Below, piece by piece: positions 37,353-47,107 of a stretch of 64,000 nt of DNA. A program made the position numbers and the translations under genes. The DNA comes from Trueperella pyogenes (GTDB lineage Bacteria; Actinomycetota; Actinomycetes; Actinomycetales; Actinomycetaceae), in contig NZ_JVLH01000008.1 in assembly GCF_001070855.1 (NCBI RefSeq), positions 1 through 64,000 of the forward strand, in the 5' to 3' direction. Numbering within the stretch: the stretch's first letter is position 1; every line of letters starts with the position of its first letter. The notes beneath the pieces are model-generated. The model did not search any database and had not been told where the DNA came from. It worked only from the letters and a program-made list of their open reading frames with translations.

Positions 37353-38876
37353 TTAGCGTTCATCCTCCGGATCGGTCCAGACACCACTGGACCTTTCGGT
37401 CCACAGTTCTTCACGAGCCGCTGACTTGGCGTCCATCATGTCGCGATAGCGTTCGCGACGTTCACTTGTTGTACGGCGTTCATTTCGGTCCAGACGCAGG
37501 TCAGTTCCACGCTGTCCAAGCAGCTCAGGACCGGTCGTCAAGGTAGGCTCCCAATCGAAAATGACGCCGTCGTGAAGAGTTCCAATAACGACGGTATCGC
37601 CAGCGTGAGCTCCCGCCTTCATCAGTTCTTCTTCCACCCCGGCACCGGCAAGGCGATCGGCAAGGTAACCCACGGCCTCGTCGTTCGAGAAGTCAGTCTG
37701 GAGCACCCAGCGCTCGGGTTTGCGCCCACGCACCTGGTAAACGGTCTCCCCCGCGTGTTCGACGACGCGGACAGTAATCTCGTCCTTGCTTCCCACCGGA
37801 CGAGGCCGCAGAACAGCGCGCGCCGCTTCGAGAGCGGGAAGGTGAGCCCGGTGTTCCTCGACAAGACGCGCAAGCGCAAATGAGAATTCCTTCAGGCCTT
37901 CGTGGCTTACTGCTGAGACCACAAAAATTGGCCAACCGAAGACCTCAAGCTCAGGCTTGGTAATCTCCGCCAAGTCCTTGCCATCAGGGATATCGATCTT
38001 GTTCAGTGCAATCACACGAGGACGCTGCATCAGGGGAACATAGCCCTCAATCTCTCCCAGATCGCCCTCGTATGCAGCTAGTTCTGCTTCAATTGTTCGC
38101 AGATCGGAAACCGGATCTCGATCAACCTCAAAAGTTGCAGTATCCAAGACATGCACAATAACTGCGCAACGCTCAATATGGCGCAGAAAGTCTAGACCAA
38201 GTCCCTTACCAGCAGAAGCACCGGGAATAAGTCCGGGAACATCGGCAACAGTGAAACGGGCTTCTCCAGCTTGGACAACACCCAAGTTAGGAACGAGGGT
38301 TGTGAAGGGGTAGTCGGCAATCTTTGGACGAGCTGCAGACATCGCAGCAATTAACGAAGATTTTCCAGCTGAGGGGTAACCAACAAGCGCAACATCTGCA
38401 ACGGACTTCAACTCCAGAACGACATTGTGTTCTTCGCCGGGTTCCCCCAGGAGAGCGAAACCGGGAGCCTTACGCTTCTTCGAGGCAAGGGCAGCATTTC
38501 CCAGACCACCGCGGCCACCTTCGGCTACGACAAATTGAGCCCCAACCCCCGTAAGGTCAGCAAGAAGCTCACCGCGAGTCGACTTCACAACGGTGCCATC
38601 CGGGACCGGAAGAATCGTATCCGCGCCGTTCTTTCCCTGACGGAAGTCGCCCATGCCCTGGGTTCCATTTTCCGCGCGCTGGTGTGGGTTCCGGTGGTAG
38701 GTGAGCAGAGTCGTGACCTGGGGATCGACTTCAAGGATGACCGAGCCGCCATTGCCACCGTTTCCACCGTCGGGTCCTCCCAGAGGCTTAAACTTTTCGC
38801 GTTTCACCGAGGCAACGCCATGGCCGCCGTTGCCTCCCTGGGCGAAAATCGTAACTCGATCGACAAAGCTTGCCAC
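37353..38876 (-). CDS. obg: GTPase Obg
   Basis: A 507-residue essential GTPase of late 50S assembly and stress control. It has the glycine-rich Obg fold (GGNGG repeats, residues 1-160), a G domain with [14 protein letters not shown] and NKID, and a C-terminal OCT domain with a charged tail. The GTG at 38876 gives the conserved N-terminus ASFVDRVTI and follows GGAGAC; the frame to 38936 crosses the rpmA terminator region. Confidence 0.96.
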   Translation of the reverse strand: MASFVDRVTIFAQGGNGGHGVASVKREKFKPLGGPDGGNGGNGGSVILEVDPQVTTLLTYHRNPHQRAENGTQGMGDFRQGKNGADTILPVPDGTVVKSTRGELLADLTGVGAQFVVAEGGRGGLGNAALASKKRKAPGFALLGEPGEEHNVVLELKSVADVALVGYPSAGKSSLIAAMSAARPKIADYPFTTLVPNLGVVQAGEARFTVADVPGLIPGASAGKGLGLDFLRHIERCAVIVHVLDTATFEVDRDPVSDLRTIEAELAAYEGDLGEIEGYVPLMQRPRVIALNKIDIPDGKDLAEITKPELEVFGWPIFVVSAVSHEGLKEFSFALARLVEEHRAHLPALEAARAVLRPRPVGSKDEITVRVVEHAGETVYQVRGRKPERWVLQTDFSNDEAVGYLADRLAGAGVEEELMKAGAHAGDTVVIGTLHDGVIFDWEPTLTTGPELLGQRGTDLRLDRNERRTTSERRERYRDMMDAKSAAREELWTERSSGVWTDPEDER

Positions 38877-38925
38877 TGTGGTCTCCAGTCTTGGCCAGTG
38901 CGCGCCAGCGCGAATCAGGATAGTG

Positions 38926-38958
38926 AAAAGGGGCATCCGGCCTTGTGCCGGACGCCCC
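38926..38958 (-). terminator. terminator between rpmA and obg
   Basis: On the minus strand GGGGCGTCCGGC pairs with GCCGGATGCCCC (one mismatch) and is followed by TTTT. It lies after the rpmA stop, so obg must be read through or have its own promoter. Confidence 0.8.
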
Positions 38959-38974
38959 CAATCAGCGGTCGGTC

Positions 38975-39235
38975 TCAGGCAGAGACCGGCTCAACGATGT
39001 TGACAACCCTACGGTCACGACGGGTTGCGAACTCAACCGCACCCGCGCGCAGCGCGAAGAGGGTGTCGTCCTTGCCACGACCAACGCCCTCACCGGGGTG
39101 GAAGTGGGTGCCGCGCTGACGAACGATAATTTCGCCGGCGTTTACCAGCTGGCCGCCGTAGCGCTTGACGCCCAGTCGCTGGGCGTTCGAGTCGCGGCCG
39201 TTGCGGGAGGAGCCAAGGCCCTTCTTATGTGCCAT
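38975..39235 (-). CDS. rpmA: 50S ribosomal protein L27
   Basis: An 86-residue L27 beginning [16 protein letters not shown], with no N-terminal extension of the processed Firmicutes type. It reaches the peptidyl transferase centre. Follows rplU by 29 bases in the conserved rplU-rpmA-obg order. The ribosome binding site is weak. Confidence 0.97.
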   Translation of the reverse strand: MAHKKGLGSSRNGRDSNAQRLGVKRYGGQLVNAGEIIVRQRGTHFHPGEGVGRGKDDTLFALRAGAVEFATRRDRRVVNIVEPVSA

Positions 39236-39264
39236 CTCGACGTCTACTTTCTATATCGAACGGT

Positions 39265-39573
39265 TCAGGCGATCTCAGTGATCTTGACAACCGAGAGCTT
39301 CTGGCGATGGCCCTGACGCTTACGGTAACCGGTCTTGTTCTTGTACTTAATAATGGAGATCTTCGGGCCCTTAGCAGAGTCAACGACCTCTGCCTTGACC
39401 GTGACCTTCTCCAGTGCGCTGGGCTCGACGGTGATTGCATCGCCATCGACCAGCATCAAAGGCTGGAGTTCGATGCTGGCACCAATTTCTTCTGCCAGCT
39501 TGTCGACGACGACGACGTCACCGACGGACACCTTTTCCTGCCGGCCGCCGGCCTTGACGATCGCGTAGACCAC
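39265..39573 (-). CDS. rplU: 50S ribosomal protein L21
   Basis: L21 of 102 residues with YAIVKAGGRQ at the N-terminus and KNKTGYRKRQGHRQ near the end. The GTG at 39573 reproduces the usual family start; an ATG four codons upstream (39585) beside GAGAAGAG is an equally possible start. First gene of rplU-rpmA. The leader toward rne is about 120 bases. Confidence 0.93.
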   Translation of the reverse strand: MVYAIVKAGGRQEKVSVGDVVVVDKLAEEIGASIELQPLMLVDGDAITVEPSALEKVTVKAEVVDSAKGPKISIIKYKNKTGYRKRQGHRQKLSVVKITEIA

Positions 39574-39692
39574 GTTGAAGCTCATCTCTTCTCGAAACTT
39601 GGACGGGCTAGGCTTCCACGTTCGAACAACGTTCCTCATCAAGAAACACTAAGCCCGTTGGCGCTCGTTGCGCCGACGATCAAATTTAGCTG

Positions 39693-39728
39693 AAAACCCC
39701 GCCCGAAGCAAACCGCTAGAGGGATTTT
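39693..39728 (-). terminator. probable terminator of rne
   Basis: On the minus strand AAAATCCC pairs with GGGGTTTT (one wobble) around an AGC/GCT inner stem, ending in TTTT. It lies about 30 bases after the rne stop. Confidence 0.5.
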
Positions 39729-39759
39729 CTTCGTTTTTTGGGTGTGTGCTTGGGCACTG

Positions 39760-42210
39760 TCACCCTTCAACCGGGGGCGCAGCGGGTTCACTCACGGCAA
39801 CCCTGCGCCGACGAGAGCGCTTTACAGGAGTTGTTTCTTCGCTCCGCGAAGGAACGTTGATCACAATCTCTTGCGTCGTGTGGGTTGCAGCAACAGGTAC
39901 CGCCGGCTCCGGAAGATCAATATGGACCCGAGTAGGTTCACTCGCCTCGCTCACCGCGCGACGTCGACGCGAACGCACGGGGCGCGACGGCTTAGTAGTT
40001 TTCTCAGGCGCCGAGGCTTCGTCACGAAGCGCTGCAGATTGCAGCCGGGTTTGTACGGGTGCAGCTGCAGGGGTGTCCTGAGACTCGGGAGCAGCTTCTC
40101 CCCCGCTGACGGCGGGGCCATCTTCTTGGGGACGCGTTACCCTACGTGAACGACGCGGGCGCTTCACCTCTGCCGAGGCCTCGCGCGCGGCCTTTCGCTT
40201 CGGCGACGCATCCTGCTGCTGTGCCGATTCGGACTTTTCATCCGAAACTTGCACTTCATCGTCTTGGTGAGCGGACTGAGCTGATTCCTCACGACTGCTT
40301 GCAGCTGCGATTGCAGTCATCGCCTCGCGAGCTCGCTCGTGCTCAGGGCTGTCCTCAACACGCGTACGATTTTGAGACTTCTTCTGGCGCTTCGGGGCTT
40401 CCTCAGCCGCGCCCTGAATCTCTACCGGGTGGTGATGGACAATGAATCCGCGGCCCTCACATGCCTCACAGGTGGTAGAGAAGGCCTCAACCAGCCCCTC
40501 ACCCACACGCTTACGGGTCATCTGAACCAGACCCAGTGACGTGATTTCAGTGACTTGATGGCGCGTACGATCTCGACCCAAGCACTCAACAAGGCGACGA
40601 AGAACAAGATCGCGGTTCGATTCCAAAACCATATCGACGAAGTCAATAATGACAATTCCACCGATATCGCGCAGACGAAGCTGGCGGACGATCTCTTCGG
40701 CGGCCTCGAGATTATTTCGGGTGACCGTCTCTTCCAAAGTTCCGCCCGCACCGATGAATTTACCGGTGTTCACGTCGATAACGGTCATGGCTTCGGTGCG
40801 ATCAATGATGAGCGTGCCGCCACTGGGCAACCAGACCTTGCGATCCATTCCCTTGGCAAGCTGCTCATCCACGCGGTAGGCGTGGAAAACATCTTCCGTT
40901 CCGACCCACTTGGTCACGCGATCCGAAAGCTCGGGAGAGAGCTCATCAACGTAAGCCTTGACCGTTTCATAGGTTTCGTTACCTTCAATGATGAGCTCTG
41001 CAAAGTCTTCATTGAAGATGTCGCGGACAACGCGAACCGCAAGCTCAGGCTCACCACGCAACAACACCGGGGCATTCTTCGTCGTGGAAAGCTTGGACTC
41101 AATATCGTCCCACTGCTTACTCAAACGACGAACATCATCGCGAATTTGCTCTTCAGTTGCCCCTTCAGCTGCGGTACGCACAATGACGCCGGCAGAATCT
41201 GGGACAACCTGCTTGAGGATCTTCTTCAAACGGATGCGCTCACGCTCAGGAAGCTTTCGCGAAATGCCCATCATGGAGCCACCGGGGATCAGAACAAGGT
41301 AGCGTCCAGCCAAAGTGATCTGACTGGTCAGACGCGCGCCCTTGTGGCCGATCGGGTCCTTCGTGACCTGGACCAGGACCGGGTCGCCGGACTTCAGGGC
41401 AGATTCGATGCGGCGAGGCTTTCCTTCAAGTCCAACCGCGTCCCAATTCACTTCACCGGCATAAAGAACAGCATTGCGTCCCTTGCCGATATCAACGAAG
41501 GCAGCCTCCATCGACGGCAGAACATTTTGAACGCGCCCCATATAGATATTGCCGACTGCTGTCTTCTGAGTACGGCGCGCAACATAGTGCTCGACCAGAA
41601 GATCATCTTCGATAATTGCGATCTGATCCAGACCGTCCTGGCCGCGAATCACCATCTTACGGTTCACAGACTCACGTCGAGCCAGGAATTCAGACTCGGT
41701 GATGCGGTGGTGACGACGTCCCTCGCGGCGCCCTTCCTTGCGGCGCTGCTTCTTGGCCTCGAGGCGGGTTGAACCTTTGAGCGCCTGAACTTCGTCAGTT
41801 CCCTCTTGAGCTTCAGAGGCGCGAACGCGACGACGGCGACGACGGCGAGTCGTCTCTTCACCGCTTTCAGAGTTATCCGTACTGTCAGCAGGCTCACTAG
41901 CAGGCGCTGCCTGCTCCTTCTCGGCGACCTCGGGCGTTTCTTCGTCCTGATCCTTACGCCGAGAGCGACGACGCTTTGGCTGCGCGGCTTCGGAGGAGAC
42001 ATCCTCGTCTGAAGCCTTCTTTCGCGAACGCGCGCGCTTCTTCGGCGTTGTTTCTTCGGTCGCCTCCTCTGCCTTTACTTCGCGGGTACGCGAGCGACGA
42101 CGGGGCTTTTCTTCCGTCTCACTCTGCGAGGTATTTGCGGGGGCAGAAAAAGTCGGTTCCTGGAATGTCGGAGCCTGGAAAAGCAGAGTTGCTGCTGGAG
42201 TTTCAGGCAT
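39760..42210 (-). CDS. rne: ribonuclease E/G family endoribonuclease
   Basis: An 816-residue RNase E/G that starts mRNA decay and trims rRNA and tRNA. Residues 1-170 are disordered, alternating Arg/Lys and Glu blocks (RRRRRRR). An S1 domain (GNIYMGRVQNVLP) follows, then the catalytic core with VIDVNTG and IIIDFVD-type Asp motifs and the zinc-link CEACEGRG. The C-terminal 200 residues are again charged and disordered. Charged arms at both ends are typical of actinobacterial RNase E. ATG at 42210 with AAGAGG upstream. Confidence 0.94.
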   Translation of the reverse strand: MPETPAATLLFQAPTFQEPTFSAPANTSQSETEEKPRRRSRTREVKAEEATEETTPKKRARSRKKASDEDVSSEAAQPKRRRSRRKDQDEETPEVAEKEQAAPASEPADSTDNSESGEETTRRRRRRRVRASEAQEGTDEVQALKGSTRLEAKKQRRKEGRREGRRHHRITESEFLARRESVNRKMVIRGQDGLDQIAIIEDDLLVEHYVARRTQKTAVGNIYMGRVQNVLPSMEAAFVDIGKGRNAVLYAGEVNWDAVGLEGKPRRIESALKSGDPVLVQVTKDPIGHKGARLTSQITLAGRYLVLIPGGSMMGISRKLPERERIRLKKILKQVVPDSAGVIVRTAAEGATEEQIRDDVRRLSKQWDDIESKLSTTKNAPVLLRGEPELAVRVVRDIFNEDFAELIIEGNETYETVKAYVDELSPELSDRVTKWVGTEDVFHAYRVDEQLAKGMDRKVWLPSGGTLIIDRTEAMTVIDVNTGKFIGAGGTLEETVTRNNLEAAEEIVRQLRLRDIGGIVIIDFVDMVLESNRDLVLRRLVECLGRDRTRHQVTEITSLGLVQMTRKRVGEGLVEAFSTTCEACEGRGFIVHHHPVEIQGAAEEAPKRQKKSQNRTRVEDSPEHERAREAMTAIAAASSREESAQSAHQDDEVQVSDEKSESAQQQDASPKRKAAREASAEVKRPRRSRRVTRPQEDGPAVSGGEAAPESQDTPAAAPVQTRLQSAALRDEASAPEKTTKPSRPVRSRRRRAVSEASEPTRVHIDLPEPAVPVAATHTTQEIVINVPSRSEETTPVKRSRRRRVAVSEPAAPPVEG

Positions 42211-42620
42211 GGCCTCTTCTTTCACAATGTCAGTATGTTGACCGAGCTCGCACTGCTGGGTCTGTATTACACGCAATGAAGCGGAAGTCTTGTCGAAGTT
42301 GCAGCTGGCAACCGCAGGCGTTCATCTGTTACAAACAGGCCGCCCTGCGATGGACGGAGAGTGCGCTCCACCCATTTCGTATTCCCCATTCTCTCATAGG
42401 GATTGCAGGCATGCCCGGGTACTTCCACGGCGGTTCTTCCAATGTTCACCGCGTCACCATAGAATCACTTTAAATAAAACGACACAGCTGCGGTTTTATT
42501 CAGAAAAGCAGCATTAAACACAGTGGGGAACTATATTTGTTGACACAACGTCGTCAAAGTTTTGCCACAGCTGTGACGAACTTATGACACACCCTGAACA
42601 CAATTCCCTGAGACAGGACT
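42211..42620. promoter_or_regulatory. divergent rne/cydA control region
   Basis: This 410-bp region has no gene. Toward cydA it becomes AT-rich and holds an inverted repeat TTGAC-N8-GTCAA (42540-42557) and a 10-bp palindrome CACAGCTGTG (42566-42575). These lie 45-80 bp before cydA and are candidate sites for a redox or CRP-like regulator. A TATGGT on the minus strand may be the rne -10 element. All assignments are tentative. Confidence 0.4.
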
Positions 42621-44177
42621 ATGACCATGACCTTTGCTCCAGCAGCACTTGATGCGCTGACACTGGGACGATGGCAATTCGGTATCCTGACCGTTTACCA
42701 CTTCGTCTTGGTTCCTCTCACCATCGGTCTGTCACTCCTGGTCGCAATTATGCAGACCGTGTGGCACAAGACCGGTAAAGAGGAATGGCTCCAGGCAACT
42801 CGATTCTTCGGCAAGTTGCTCTTGATCAACTTCGCCCTTGGCGTTGCTACCGGTATCGTGCAGGAATTCCAATTCGGCATGAACTGGTCGGAGTACTCAC
42901 GTTACGTCGGCGATATCTTTGGCGCTCCGCTCGCAGTCGAGGCCCTTCTGGCCTTCTTCCTCGAATCAACCTTCCTGGGTCTGTGGATCTTTGGATGGGG
43001 CCGCCTTTCCAAGGGATGGCACCTTGCCTGTATCTGGCTCGTTTCCTTTGGCACGATGTTCTCGGCACTGTGGATCTTGGGCGCGAACTCTTGGATGCAG
43101 CACCCCGTCGGCGCACGCTTCAACCCCGAAACGGGCCGTGCAGAGCTCGACGGAGTAGCCGGCTTCCTCAAGGTCGTCGCCAACCCGGTCCTCGTGTGGG
43201 AGTACTCCCACGTCATCACCTCTGCTTGGCTTGTTGCCGGCACCTTCGTTGCAGGCATCGCATTCTGGTGGATGACCCGCGCCAAGCGCCTCGGTGGTGA
43301 AGAGGGAGCAAAGGAAGCCTCATCTATGTGGCGTCCTATCGCACGCTTCGGCCTGCTGGTGATCCTCATCGGCGGCCTCGGAACCGCAGCAAGCGGCCAC
43401 TTCCAGGGCCAAGAACTGGTCAAGATCCAGCCCATGAAGATGGCAGCTGCAGAAGGCGTCTGTGTCGATACTCAAGGCGCAGCATTTACCGTTGCTCAAT
43501 TTGGCGACTGCCCCTTGGGTGATGACGGCAAGCAGCCGACCAAGTTCATTCAGGTTCCCGGCGTCGCTGCTTTCATGTCTCACAACTCCTTCTCTGCAGA
43601 CGTTAAGGGTGTTGCAGATGAGCAGCAGCGCATGGTTGAGCTCCTCAACTCCAATGAGGATTTTGTCAAGACCTACGGCGACGCGAAGCAATACGATTTC
43701 CGTCCCCCGCAGATGGTGACCTTCTGGACATTCCGCCTGATGATCGGCACTGCAGCATTCTCCGCAGCACTCGCGCTGTGGGGTCTGTGGGCAACCCGTA
43801 AGGGACAGACTTCCGCATCGAAGGCCCTGGGGATCTTCGCACTCGTTTCAATCCCCATGCCCTTCCTCGGTGCTTCTTTCGGCTGGATCTTCACCGAAAT
43901 GGGCCGTCAACCCTGGGTTGTTGTTCCCAACCTCGCAGGCCTTGAAAGCGGCGATCCCGTCGGATCGGTCATGATGATGACATCTGCCGGTATCTCCAGC
44001 GCTGTTCCCGCCTGGCAGGTCCTGGTGTCGATGAGCGTCTTCTCCATCCTCTACGCAATCCTCGGTGTCGTGTGGTTCATCCTCATGAAGCGCTACGCCG
44101 TCGAGGGACTCCACCCCCGCCCCAAGGACGCTACCGATAAGGAAGCAGTCTCTGGCGCACTCTCATTCGGCTACTGA
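42621..44177 (+). CDS. cydA: cytochrome bd ubiquinol/menaquinol oxidase subunit I
   Basis: A 518-residue membrane subunit that binds hemes b558, b595 and d and reduces oxygen at high affinity. Visible features are the early His in the first helix (TVYHFVLVPL), EFQFGMNWSEYSRYVGD and the conserved GRQPW near residue 430. It has the short Q-loop form. The first ATG is three bases after AGGA; the ATG two codons later (42627) has better spacing. First gene of cydAB-cydDC. Confidence 0.96.
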   Translation: MTMTFAPAALDALTLGRWQFGILTVYHFVLVPLTIGLSLLVAIMQTVWHKTGKEEWLQATRFFGKLLLINFALGVATGIVQEFQFGMNWSEYSRYVGDIFGAPLAVEALLAFFLESTFLGLWIFGWGRLSKGWHLACIWLVSFGTMFSALWILGANSWMQHPVGARFNPETGRAELDGVAGFLKVVANPVLVWEYSHVITSAWLVAGTFVAGIAFWWMTRAKRLGGEEGAKEASSMWRPIARFGLLVILIGGLGTAASGHFQGQELVKIQPMKMAAAEGVCVDTQGAAFTVAQFGDCPLGDDGKQPTKFIQVPGVAAFMSHNSFSADVKGVADEQQRMVELLNSNEDFVKTYGDAKQYDFRPPQMVTFWTFRLMIGTAAFSAALALWGLWATRKGQTSASKALGIFALVSIPMPFLGASFGWIFTEMGRQPWVVVPNLAGLESGDPVGSVMMMTSAGISSAVPAWQVLVSMSVFSILYAILGVVWFILMKRYAVEGLHPRPKDATDKEAVSGALSFGY

Positions 44178-44191
44178 GGAAAGGAAAAACC

Positions 44192-45313
44192 ATGACTTTG
44201 AGTATTTTGTGGTTCATCCTCATCGCTGTCTTGTGGACCATGTACCTGGTCCTCGAGGGCTTCGACTACGGAGTGGGAATGCTCCAGGGCTTCCTCGCAC
44301 GCGATGATCGCGAGCGCACCCAAGCGCTACGCACAATCGGCCCCCACTGGGACGGTAACGAGGTCTGGCTGCTCACCGCAGGTGGCGCGACCTTCGCAGC
44401 ATTCCCCGAATGGTACGCAACCATGTTCTCGGGAATGTACCTGGCACTCTTCCTCATTCTGCTGGCGCTCATCGTTCGCGTTTGTGCAGTTGAATGGCGC
44501 TCGAAGCTCAAGTCTGAGCAGTGGCGCAGTGTCTGGGATCGCGTTCACGCCGTCTCCGCTCTGCTTGTTCCCCTTCTCTTCGGTGTGGCATTCGCCAACC
44601 TGGTTCAGGGAATGAAGATTGAGGTCGTCACTCACGGAACGAACGCGGTCGTTGCACCTGCGGACGTCCCCTCCTCCCTCAATACAGCTGTTCACCAGCT
44701 GACCGGTGGTTTCTTCTCACTGCTCACTCCCTACACCCTCTTGGGTGGTCTTGTCCTGGTTGCCCTGTGCCTTGCTCACGGCGCTCAGTTCTTGGCCCTC
44801 AAGACCGAAGGTGACCTGCAGGAGCGCGCGAATGGTTTCGCAGCTCCCGCGACAGTGGTTGCCACTGCTCTGGCTGCGGTGTGGGTAATCTGGGGACAGT
44901 TCGCCTACTCAACGAACGTCTTGGCATGGATCCCGCTGCTCATCGCAGCGCTGTGCCTCATCGCCTCGACTGTCTTCTCGCAGGCTGTCTTGCGTAACGA
45001 AGGTCTGTCCTTCCTCTTCTCTTGCCTCGCAATGGCCGGAGCAGTTGCATGGATCTTCGCAGCAATGGCACCCAACGTCATGAAGTCGAGCATCGATCCC
45101 GCTTATTCGCTGACCATCGCACAGGCCTCGTCGACGACGGGAACTCTGACCGTGATGTCGATCGTTGCTCTCTGCTTGGTCCCCGTGGTTCTTGTCTACA
45201 CCGCGTGGTCCTACTGGAAGTTCCGTTCTCGCGTTTCTTCCTCGGATGTTTCAACGAATACCGGTTTGATCTTGAACAAGATCCGACTGGATCAGAACTT
45301 CCTCGCGGGCTGA
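44192..45313 (+). CDS. cydB: cytochrome bd oxidase subunit II
   Basis: A 373-residue, roughly nine-helix partner of CydA. The N-terminus contains LEGFDYGVGML and GPHWDGNEVWLLTAGG, hallmarks of CydB. ATG after AGGAAAGG, 14 bases behind cydA. A strong terminator follows, which should set the oxidase subunits above the assembly transporter. Confidence 0.96.
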   Translation: MTLSILWFILIAVLWTMYLVLEGFDYGVGMLQGFLARDDRERTQALRTIGPHWDGNEVWLLTAGGATFAAFPEWYATMFSGMYLALFLILLALIVRVCAVEWRSKLKSEQWRSVWDRVHAVSALLVPLLFGVAFANLVQGMKIEVVTHGTNAVVAPADVPSSLNTAVHQLTGGFFSLLTPYTLLGGLVLVALCLAHGAQFLALKTEGDLQERANGFAAPATVVATALAAVWVIWGQFAYSTNVLAWIPLLIAALCLIASTVFSQAVLRNEGLSFLFSCLAMAGAVAWIFAAMAPNVMKSSIDPAYSLTIAQASSTTGTLTVMSIVALCLVPVVLVYTAWSYWKFRSRVSSSDVSTNTGLILNKIRLDQNFLAG

Positions 45314-45324
45314 TCGTCCGCAGT

Positions 45325-45361
45325 ACTGGTGGCCTCGGGAAACCGGGGCCACCAGTTTTTT
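45325..45361 (+). terminator. terminator between cydB and cydD
   Basis: ACTGGTGGCC (45325-45334) pairs with GGCCACCAGT (45347-45356), with an inner CGG/CCG stem, followed by TTTTTT. It lies 12 bases after cydB and 40 before cydD, so cydDC needs read-through or its own promoter. Confidence 0.92.
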
Positions 45362-45400
45362 CACCGAGCAGGACCTTCTCCGAGGACAGAAAATAGAAGA

Positions 45401-47107
45401 ATGCGCCCACTGGACCCCCGTCTTCTCAAGTACGCTTCGAGCGCGCGTCGTCATATCATCCTCATTTCACTCTTGGGGATTGTGACGGCAGTCTTGGTGA
45501 TTGCACAGACCCTTGCTCTTTCTGCTGCCCTCTCCCCCGCTGTCACATCCGGTGCATCACTTGCTCAGGTACGCACGCCGCTTCTTCTCTTGGTCGCTAT
45601 CGTTATCGTGCGCGCAGCAGTCATCGGAGTTCGCGAGGCCTTGGGACACCGAGCAGCAGACCGGACAATCCGCGAGTTGCGTGGACGCGTCCTGACACAC
45701 ATCTCAAACCTGGGGCCACGCTGGCGCGCCACTCACGGTTCTGAGGCCTCGACCCTCCTTTCCCGAGGCCTGACAGACCTCTCCCCATACTTCGTCGACT
45801 ACCTTCCCCAGTTGGTCCTCACAGCAACTGTGACTCCCCTGGCCCTGGCGACAATCCTTTTCCTCGATTTCTGGTCAGCCTTCATTGCCGCAATCGTTGT
45901 TCCCCTAATCCCAATTTTTATGGCCTTAATTGGGCGTTTCACCCAGAGCGCTTCCGCAGAAAAACTGGAAACAATGCAGAGCCTGGGCGCGCAAATGCTG
46001 GATTTGATTGCAGGACTGCCGACCCTTCGCGCTTTGGGCCGTGAAAGTGCTCCTCGAGCGCATTTAGAATCTCTCTCGCGATCCAATACGCGCGCAACAA
46101 TGTCGACACTGCGCATTGCCTTTCTCTCTGGTGCTGTATTGGAGTTTCTCTCCACGCTCTGCGTTGCCTTGGTGGCCGTCGAAGTCGGCTTCCGAATGGT
46201 TTTCGGTCATGTTTCTTTATTCACCGGTCTAGCCGTCATCATGCTTGCACCGGAAGTTTTCGAACCTCTACGTCAGGTCGGAGCTCAGTTCCATGCCTCC
46301 GCAAATGGTGTCGCCGCAGCAGAACGAGCCTTCGAGATTTTAGAAACCCCGATTCCTTCAATGGGTGAAGACTCCGAAGACGAAGGCTTTCAGGATGATG
46401 ACGGTATCGATTGGTCTTCAGCTGCCTTCTCATTGCGCAATCTTTCGATTGAGGCACGCGGCACTTGGGCGCCTGCAGAGTTGAACGCGGATATCCTGCC
46501 AGGAACGCTGAGCGTCCTTGCGGGCCCCTCAGGCTCGGGAAAGACCAGCACAATTTACGCACTGATGCGACTGCTTCCGATTCAGAGCGGCCATCTCATG
46601 GTCTGCACCCGCGAAGGAGAAGAAATTCCCCTTCAGGACATTCCCAAAGAAACACTGTGGGAAGCCATAACCTGGGTACCACAGCACCCTTCTTTGCTTC
46701 CCGGAAGCCTACGCGAGCAGCTTCCACCTGCAACAGATGAAGAACTCGAGGCTGCCGCAGCACTTTGCGGATTCAGCGAAGTTCTGGACACGCTTCCCAA
46801 GCGTTGGGATACGCAAATTGGCCAAGATGGGGCCGGTCTTTCCGTTGGCCAACGACAACGTTTTGCCCTAACCCGTGCTTTGCTAGCACGCACTCCCATT
46901 GTCATCTTGGATGAACCGACGGCCCACTTGGACGCTGTGAGTGAAGAGATCGTTTTGAAGGCAATGGAGGCTCTGCGCAAGAAAGGTCGAACGGTCATCG
47001 CGATTGCGCATCGCCAGGCTCTTATCGATGCAGCAGACCAAGTGATCAAGGTTCATTCACGGGTTAAGGATCAGGCCGAATTGGCAGAAGTTGGAGGAGA
47101 GCAATGA
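45401..47107 (+). CDS. cydD: thiol reductant ABC exporter subunit CydD
   Basis: A 568-residue half-transporter: six membrane helices, then an ATPase domain with GPSGSGKTS, signature LSVGQRQRFALTRA and Walker B IVILDEPTAHLD. CydDC exports or supplies thiols/heme needed for cytochrome bd assembly. The ATG at 45401 has GAAGA upstream; a frame from 45329 starts inside the terminator. It overlaps cydC by ATGA. Confidence 0.93.
   Translation: MRPLDPRLLKYASSARRHIILISLLGIVTAVLVIAQTLALSAALSPAVTSGASLAQVRTPLLLLVAIVIVRAAVIGVREALGHRAADRTIRELRGRVLTHISNLGPRWRATHGSEASTLLSRGLTDLSPYFVDYLPQLVLTATVTPLALATILFLDFWSAFIAAIVVPLIPIFMALIGRFTQSASAEKLETMQSLGAQMLDLIAGLPTLRALGRESAPRAHLESLSRSNTRATMSTLRIAFLSGAVLEFLSTLCVALVAVEVGFRMVFGHVSLFTGLAVIMLAPEVFEPLRQVGAQFHASANGVAAAERAFEILETPIPSMGEDSEDEGFQDDDGIDWSSAAFSLRNLSIEARGTWAPAELNADILPGTLSVLAGPSGSGKTSTIYALMRLLPIQSGHLMVCTREGEEIPLQDIPKETLWEAITWVPQHPSLLPGSLREQLPPATDEELEAAAALCGFSEVLDTLPKRWDTQIGQDGAGLSVGQRQRFALTRALLARTPIVILDEPTAHLDAVSEEIVLKAMEALRKKGRTVIAIAHRQALIDAADQVIKVHSRVKDQAELAEVGGEQ

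Noticed and set aside
40555-41772. A 405-codon plus-strand frame inside rne
   Set aside because: Lies opposite the catalytic core of RNase E, whose Asp motifs are intact; no ribosome binding site.
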